In this document: positions 28,087-32,697 of the stretch, in pieces
Numbering within the stretch: position 1 is the first letter of the stretch
How the letters are laid out: each line of letters starts with the position of its first letter
From: Gallionellaceae bacterium
GTDB lineage: Bacteria > Pseudomonadota > Gammaproteobacteria > Burkholderiales > Gallionellaceae
Assembly: GCA_008080515.1 (NCBI GenBank)
Contig: VIKH01000021.1
Coordinates: 1 to 32,697, forward strand
Reading direction: 5' to 3'
DNA length: 32,697 nucleotides
The notes under the pieces: generated by a model
What the model was told of the DNA's origin: nothing
The model's input: only the letters and a program-made list of their open reading frames with translations
Database searches by the model: none
Made by a program: the position numbers and the translations under genes

Positions 28087-29792
28087 CACAGCTCCTCCGC
28101 CAGGATGATTTCCGACAAACCCTTGCCGCCGGGAACCATGGGGTAGACGTTTTCCGCCGGATCGGTTCTGAAATCCAGGAATACCAGGTCACGCTTGCGC
28201 GCGAACGCCTCTTTCAGCGCCGGCTCGACATCCGACGGTTTCTCGATGCGCATTCCGACATGCCCGTAGGCCTCGGTCAGCTTGACGAAATCCGGCAAGG
28301 CGTCCATGTAAGTCTCGGAATAGCGGTTGCCGTGGAAAAACTCCTGCCACTGCCGAACCATGCCCAGATAGCCGTTGTTGAGCGCGATAATCTTGATGGG
28401 CAGACGAAATTGCTTGCAGGTGGACAACTCCTGAATGTTCATCTGGATGCTGCCCTCGCCGGTCACGCAGGCGACAGTTGCGCCAGGGTGCGCAAGCTGT
28501 ACGCCCATAGCGGCGGGCAGGCCGAAGCCCATGGTGCCCAGTCCGCCCGATGTGATCCAGCGGCGCGGATGATCGAACGGGTAATATTGCGCCGCCCACA
28601 TCTGGTGCTGCCCGACATCGGTGGTGATGAACGCGTCTCCACCGGTAATCTCATACAACTTCTCGATCACGAACTGCGGCTTGATGATTTCCGTGGAGTT
28701 TCTGTAGCGCATATCGCCGCCGCCGGTTTGCCACTCCTTCAACTGCTGCCACCACGCCGAGATGGCGGGCTGGTCGGGCACCCGGCTGCCGCGCAGCGCT
28801 TCCAGCAGATCGCTCAACACCAGTTTCACATCGCCGACTATCGGCAAATCCACCTTGACGCGCTTGGCGATCGAGGAGGGATCAATGTCAATGTGGATAA
28901 TCTTGCGCGGCACCTGCGCGAAATGTTCGACGTTGCCGATCACGCGGTCGTCGAAACGCGCGCCGACCGCCAGCAGCACGTCGCAATGCTGCATCGCCAT
29001 ATTCGCCACGTAGGTGCCGTGCATCCCCAGCATCCCGACAAAGTGGCGGTCGCTGGCCGACAAACCACCCAGGCCCATCAGCGTATTGGTGCATGGGAAA
29101 CCGAGCAGGCGCGTCAGTTCGGTGAGCTGGCCGGCGGCGTCGGACAGGATCACGCCGCCGCCGGAGTAGATCATCGGTCGCTTGGCTTCCAGCAACATTT
29201 GCGCGGCCCGCCCGATCTGCCCGCTATCGCCCTTGCCCGCAGGCTGATAGGAGCGTATCGCCACGCTGGCAGGGTAATCGAAAACGGCTTTCTGGTTGGA
29301 CACATCCTTGGGGATGTCCACCAGCACCGGGCCGGGGCGACCGCTCTTGGCGAGATAAAACGCTTTCTTGATGGTCTGGGCGATATTCTTCACGTCCTTG
29401 ACCAGAAAATTGTGCTTCACGCACGGGCGGGTGATGCCCACCGCATCCACTTCCTGAAAGGCATCTTCGCCGATCGCACCGGTCGGCACCTGGCCGCTGA
29501 TGATCACCAGCGGGGTGGAATCCATGTAAGCGGTGGCGATGCCGGTCACGGCGTTGGTCAGGCCCGGCCCGGATGTCACCAACGCGACGCCCACCCGGTC
29601 GGTGGAGCGCGCATAGCCGTCGGCGGCATGCACCGCAGCCTGCTCGTGGCGCACCAGAATGTGCTTGACCTGATCCTGGTTGAACAGCGCGTCGTAAATA
29701 AACAGGACAGCGCCACCGGGGTAGCCGAACACGTATTCGACCCCCTCCTCCTGCAAGCACTTGATGGCAATTTCCGCGCCGGTCAATTCCAT
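28086..29792 (-). CDS. ilvB: Acetolactate synthase large (catalytic) subunit
   Basis: This ThDP- and FAD-dependent enzyme condenses pyruvate with pyruvate or 2-oxobutyrate, the first common branched-chain step. The complete 568-residue protein shows MELTGAEIAIKCLQEEGVEYVFGYPGGAVLFIYDAL, the catalytic glutamate in RHEQAAVHAADGYAR, SGPGLTNAVTGIATAYMDS, GQDAFQE-like GEDAFQEVDAVG, and HFAQVPRKIIHIDIDPSSI. The ThDP/Mg motif is GEGSIQMNIQELST...LNNGYLGMVRQWQ; GEG replaces the classical GDG, a variant I recall from other betaproteobacteria. ATG 29792 is chosen over the ORF start at 29993, which overlaps queA. It is followed directly by ilvH (1 bp overlap). The stop is TGA. Confidence 0.96.
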   Translation of the reverse strand: MELTGAEIAIKCLQEEGVEYVFGYPGGAVLFIYDALFNQDQVKHILVRHEQAAVHAADGYARSTDRVGVALVTSGPGLTNAVTGIATAYMDSTPLVIISGQVPTGAIGEDAFQEVDAVGITRPCVKHNFLVKDVKNIAQTIKKAFYLAKSGRPGPVLVDIPKDVSNQKAVFDYPASVAIRSYQPAGKGDSGQIGRAAQMLLEAKRPMIYSGGGVILSDAAGQLTELTRLLGFPCTNTLMGLGGLSASDRHFVGMLGMHGTYVANMAMQHCDVLLAVGARFDDRVIGNVEHFAQVPRKIIHIDIDPSSIAKRVKVDLPIVGDVKLVLSDLLEALRGSRVPDQPAISAWWQQLKEWQTGGGDMRYRNSTEIIKPQFVIEKLYEITGGDAFITTDVGQHQMWAAQYYPFDHPRRWITSGGLGTMGFGLPAAMGVQLAHPGATVACVTGEGSIQMNIQELSTCKQFRLPIKIIALNNGYLGMVRQWQEFFHGNRYSETYMDALPDFVKLTEAYGHVGMRIEKPSDVEPALKEAFARKRDLVFLDFRTDPAENVYPMVPGGKGLSEIILAEEL

Positions 29793-29857
29793 GTTCAGAC
29801 TACCTTGTGCAAATATTGGTGAAGAGCCGGGCAAGATAAAGGTTTGGGGCATTTTGG

Positions 29858-30904
29858 TCAACCCCGGAACGCGCCCTTGTCCGCCGCAAGACGCTCGACC
29901 AGCATCGCGTCGCCGTAGCTGAAAAAGCGATACTCCCGCTCCACCGCATGGCGGTAAGCGGCAAGCGTCTGTTCCATTCCGCCGAACGCGCATACCAGCA
30001 TCAGCAATGTGGATTTTGGCAAATGGAAATTTGTCAGCAGCCTGTCCACCGCCTGAAATGTGTAACCCGGCGTGATAAAAATGCGCGTTTCGCCTTCCCC
30101 CGAGCGCAGTTCGCCATCACTGGCCGAGCTTTCCAGCGCCCGCAGACTGGTGGTGCCCACCGCGATGACGCGCCCGCCTTTTTCCCTTGCCTCGCGAATG
30201 ATGTCCACCGTAACTTGCGGGATGGTGTAGCGCTCGCTGTGCATGACGTGTTCGCGGATGTTCTCCGCACGCACCGGCTGAAACGTGCCCGCGCCGACAT
30301 GCAGCGTCACGTATGCCGCCCGCGCACCCCGTGCCTGCAAGGCGGCAACCATGGCCGCATCGAAATGCAGCCCCGCCGTGGGTGCGGCCACCGCGCCGGG
30401 CTGGCGCGCGAACACGGTCTGGTAGCGCTCGTCGTCCTCCACGCCGGGCGCATGGGTAATGTAGGGCGGCAGCGGCATCTGGCCGTACCGTTCCAGCAGC
30501 GCCGGAATATCCTCCCCGCTATCGAAGCGCAACCGGAAAAACCCCCCTTCCCGCCCCAGCACGGTGACCGGCAAGCAGCCCGCCAGCAACAACGAGCTGC
30601 CGGGCTTTGGCAGATGGCTGGCGCGCACTTGAGCCAGCGCGCAATGCTCGTCGAGCAGGCGCTCGATCAGCACCTCCACTTTGCCGCCGGTAGGTTTTGC
30701 CCCGAACAGCCGCGCTTTCAGCACCCGCGTGTCGTTGAATACCAGCACGTCGTGCTCGCGCACCAGAGAAGGCAGATCGCTGAATAAACGGTCGCCCAGT
30801 TCCGTTCCCAGCATAGTCAACAAGCGGCTGGCACCGCGCCGCTCGGGCGGATGCTGCGCGATCAGGCGCTCGGGCAGGGCAAAATCGAATTCGTCGGTAC
30901 GCAT
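29858..30904 (-). CDS. queA: S-adenosylmethionine:tRNA ribosyltransferase-isomerase
   Basis: QueA transfers the ribosyl part of SAM to preQ1 in tRNA to make epoxyqueuosine at the wobble position of GUN anticodons. The 348-residue protein is complete. It has [103 protein letters not shown] and [11 protein letters not shown]. It starts 2 bp after the stop of the upstream dehydrogenase gene, so the two are co-transcribed. A 65 bp gap separates it from ilvB. No tgt or queG is present in the window. The stop is TGA. Confidence 0.96.
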   Translation of the reverse strand: MRTDEFDFALPERLIAQHPPERRGASRLLTMLGTELGDRLFSDLPSLVREHDVLVFNDTRVLKARLFGAKPTGGKVEVLIERLLDEHCALAQVRASHLPKPGSSLLLAGCLPVTVLGREGGFFRLRFDSGEDIPALLERYGQMPLPPYITHAPGVEDDERYQTVFARQPGAVAAPTAGLHFDAAMVAALQARGARAAYVTLHVGAGTFQPVRAENIREHVMHSERYTIPQVTVDIIREAREKGGRVIAVGTTSLRALESSASDGELRSGEGETRIFITPGYTFQAVDRLLTNFHLPKSTLLMLVCAFGGMEQTLAAYRHAVEREYRFFSYGDAMLVERLAADKGAFRG

Positions 30905-30906
30905 CG

Positions 30907-32523
30907 TTAGCGTGTCTGGCCTGTGCCACGCACCATGCTCAACGCCACGGCCTCGGCCACCTCGATGCCATCTACGGCGGCAGACAGTATGCCGCCCGCA
31001 TAGCCTGCGCCCTCCCCTGCCGGATACAGCCCCGCCGTATTCACGCTCTGGAAATCATCGCCGCGCTTGATGCGCACCGGCGACGAAGTGCGCGTCTCCA
31101 CGCCGGTGAGTACGGCATCCAGCATGGCAAAGCCCTTGAGTTGCTTCTCAAACGCGGGCAGCGCCTCGCGGATGGCCGTGATGGCATAGTCCGGCAACGC
31201 GGTGGAAAGATCGGTCAACTGGATGCCTGGCGTATAGGACGGCGCCACCGCACCAAGTTTTGTCGAAGACCGCCCGGCGAGAAAATCGCCGACCAATTGC
31301 GTCGGCGCGTTGTAGTTGCCACCGCCCAGCTCGAAGGCGCGCGCCTCCCATTGCCGCTGGAAGGCGATGCCCGCCAGCGCATCGCCGGGATAATCCTCGG
31401 GGGTAATGCCCACCACGATGCCGCTGTTGGCGTTGTGCTCGTTGCGCGAATACTGGCTCATGCCATTGGTGACCACGCGCCCCTGCTCCGAAGTGGCCGC
31501 CACCACCGTGCCGCCGGGGCACATGCAGAAACTGTACACCGAGCGGCCATTCGTGCAGTGATGCACCAGCTTGTAATCGGCGGCGCCCAGCAGCGGGTTG
31601 CCCGCATTGCGCCCCAGCCGCGCGCGATCAACCAGCGACTGCGGGTGCTCGATGCGCAAGCCGATGGAGAACGGCTTGGCCTCCAGATACACACCCCGCC
31701 GGTGCAGCATCTCGAAGGTGTCGCGCGCGCTGTGGCCGACAGCCAGCACCACATGGCGGCTGGCGATGCGCTCGCCGCTGGCAAGCACCACGCCCGCCAC
31801 CCTGCCGCTCTCGATCTCGATGTCCGCCACGCGGCTTTGGAAGCGGATCTCGCCGCCCAGCGCTTCGATGGTGTGGCGCATCTTCTCCACCATGCCCACC
31901 AGCCGGAAGGTGCCAATGTGCGGCTTGCTGACATAGAGGATTTCTTCCGGTGCGCCCGCCTTCACGAACTCGGCCAGCACCTTGCGTCCGTAAAATTTCG
32001 GATCCTTGATCTGGCTGTGCAGCTTGCCATCGGAAAACGTCCCTGCGCCGCCCTCGCCAAATTGCACGTTGGATTCCGGGTCGAGCTTGCCCTGTCGCCA
32101 CAAACCCCAGGTATCTTTGGTGCGCTCGCGCACGGCCTTGCCGCGCTCCAGAATGATGGGGCAAAAACCCATCTGCGCCAGAATCAAACCGGCAAAAATG
32201 CCGCACGGCCCGGTGCCGATGACGACCGGGCGATCCGCCAGGTTTTGCGGCGCTTGCGTAACGAAATGGTAACGGGTGTCCGGCGCCACACCGACATGCC
32301 GGTTGCCATGCAGCCGTTTAAGCACACCCGCCTCGTCTCTCACCTCGACATCCAGCGTGTAGATGAACAGAATCGCCGAAGGCTTGCGCGCGTCGAAGCC
32401 GCGCCGAAAGAGGGTGTAGCCGATCAGCTCATCCGCAGCAATGCCCAGCCGCTTGAGAATCGCGGCCTTGAGATCATCTTCGGAATGGTCGAGCGGTAGC
32501 CCGATTTCGGTGAGTCGCAGCAT
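30907..32523 (-). CDS. NAD(P)/FAD-dependent dehydrogenase of the COG2509 type
   Basis: The 538-residue protein starts with a small alpha/beta domain (residues 1-90, [28 protein letters not shown]) and then a Rossmann FAD-binding motif, [21 protein letters not shown], with ILERGKAV. It shows the family blocks [84 protein letters not shown] and [11 protein letters not shown], and the C-terminal [25 protein letters not shown]. These match the large uncharacterised family of predicted FAD-utilising dehydrogenases. The substrate is unknown. Two tightly spaced genes (TAACGATG) link it to queA. The stop is TAA. The 115 bp upstream (32524-32638) contains TAGAATAGCG close to the start but no convincing promoter. 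Confidence 0.88.
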   Translation of the reverse strand: MLRLTEIGLPLDHSEDDLKAAILKRLGIAADELIGYTLFRRGFDARKPSAILFIYTLDVEVRDEAGVLKRLHGNRHVGVAPDTRYHFVTQAPQNLADRPVVIGTGPCGIFAGLILAQMGFCPIILERGKAVRERTKDTWGLWRQGKLDPESNVQFGEGGAGTFSDGKLHSQIKDPKFYGRKVLAEFVKAGAPEEILYVSKPHIGTFRLVGMVEKMRHTIEALGGEIRFQSRVADIEIESGRVAGVVLASGERIASRHVVLAVGHSARDTFEMLHRRGVYLEAKPFSIGLRIEHPQSLVDRARLGRNAGNPLLGAADYKLVHHCTNGRSVYSFCMCPGGTVVAATSEQGRVVTNGMSQYSRNEHNANSGIVVGITPEDYPGDALAGIAFQRQWEARAFELGGGNYNAPTQLVGDFLAGRSSTKLGAVAPSYTPGIQLTDLSTALPDYAITAIREALPAFEKQLKGFAMLDAVLTGVETRTSSPVRIKRGDDFQSVNTAGLYPAGEGAGYAGGILSAAVDGIEVAEAVALSMVRGTGQTR

Positions 32524-32638
32524 GGGCGCTATTCTATCTTACGTCAGAGCCTATCATTTCGAGTCCCTCGACGTTGCCCGAGATCCGTCGAACCCTTCCA
32601 AACATTTCCATAGTGATCACTTTTTATCTCCTGCCTAA

Positions 32639-32697
32639 TCTTACTGTGTCAAATTCGGCAAGCCCCTGCGATAATGGCCCCATTCCATACCGAAGGG
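32639..32697. repeat. Right terminal copy of the 59 bp inverted repeat
   Basis: These last 59 bases are the exact reverse complement of positions 1-59. The gap 32524-32638 before it contains no gene. Confidence 0.9.

Noticed and set aside
28430-28520. GEG in place of GDG in the IlvB ThDP motif as a loss-of-function sign
   Set aside because: From memory of the family, GEG or GEA occurs in other betaproteobacterial acetolactate synthases, and all other catalytic blocks are intact.
29793-29993. N-terminal extension of ilvB into queA
   Set aside because: It has no family similarity. MELTGAEI is the standard acetolactate synthase N-terminus.

Overview
This 32.7 kb window is GC-rich proteobacterial DNA, most likely from a betaproteobacterial chemolithoautotroph (Nitrosomonadales/Gallionellales-like). 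That placement is inference from protein resemblance and gene content: a bacterial phosphoribulokinase (Calvin cycle), a PEP-CTERM surface protein, a two-partner secretion locus, the hemA-prfA order, and an ilvBHC-psd-pssA cluster. Almost every gene lies on the minus strand. The two ends of the window are the same 59 bp sequence in inverted orientation, so the contig probably stops inside two copies of one repeat, perhaps insertion-sequence ends.

Layout from left to right. (1) 64-2375: hemA and prfA overlap by 4 bp, with a consensus -10 upstream of hemA. The prmC gene expected after prfA is cut off by the terminal repeat. (2) 2591-14888: a surface-protein locus read right to left. It holds a giant TpsA exoprotein with GLUG repeats, a periplasmic FecR-domain protein, a large secreted coiled-coil protein with a FecR-like tail, a DUF559 nuclease embedded in palindromic repeats, and the TpsB outer-membrane transporter. 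(3) 14889-18816: a MITE-like element, prk, a tandem repeat and hairpin next to a RAYT (REP-associated transposase), a PEP-CTERM protein on the plus strand, and a DUF4160/DUF2442 pair. (4) 18849-23732: alaS and an orphan peptide-ABC-type binding lipoprotein, both frameshifted as they stand. (5) 23805-32523: ygfZ on the plus strand, facing a minus-strand run of a FAD-dependent dehydrogenase, queA, ilvB, ilvH, ilvC, psd and pssA.

The most striking observations are changes in otherwise well-conserved genes. RF1 (prfA) has lost exactly seven residues, including the two glycines of its catalytic GGQ motif. AlaS has three deletions, one of them frameshifting, plus an in-frame 39-codon palindromic insertion. 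The binding lipoprotein has a frameshifting deletion. Seven genes here end in TAG, which only RF1 reads, so a truly dead RF1 is hard to reconcile with this genome. Assembly or consensus error must be excluded before any biological reading. A separate lesion, a 28 bp tandem duplication, takes the coiled-coil protein's FecR-like tail out of frame. Removing one copy restores a 933-codon ORF, which suggests a possible phase switch.

The best candidate for an incompletely described system is the TpsA-FecR-coiled-coil-TpsB locus. No tRNA, rRNA, CRISPR array or prophage was recognised.
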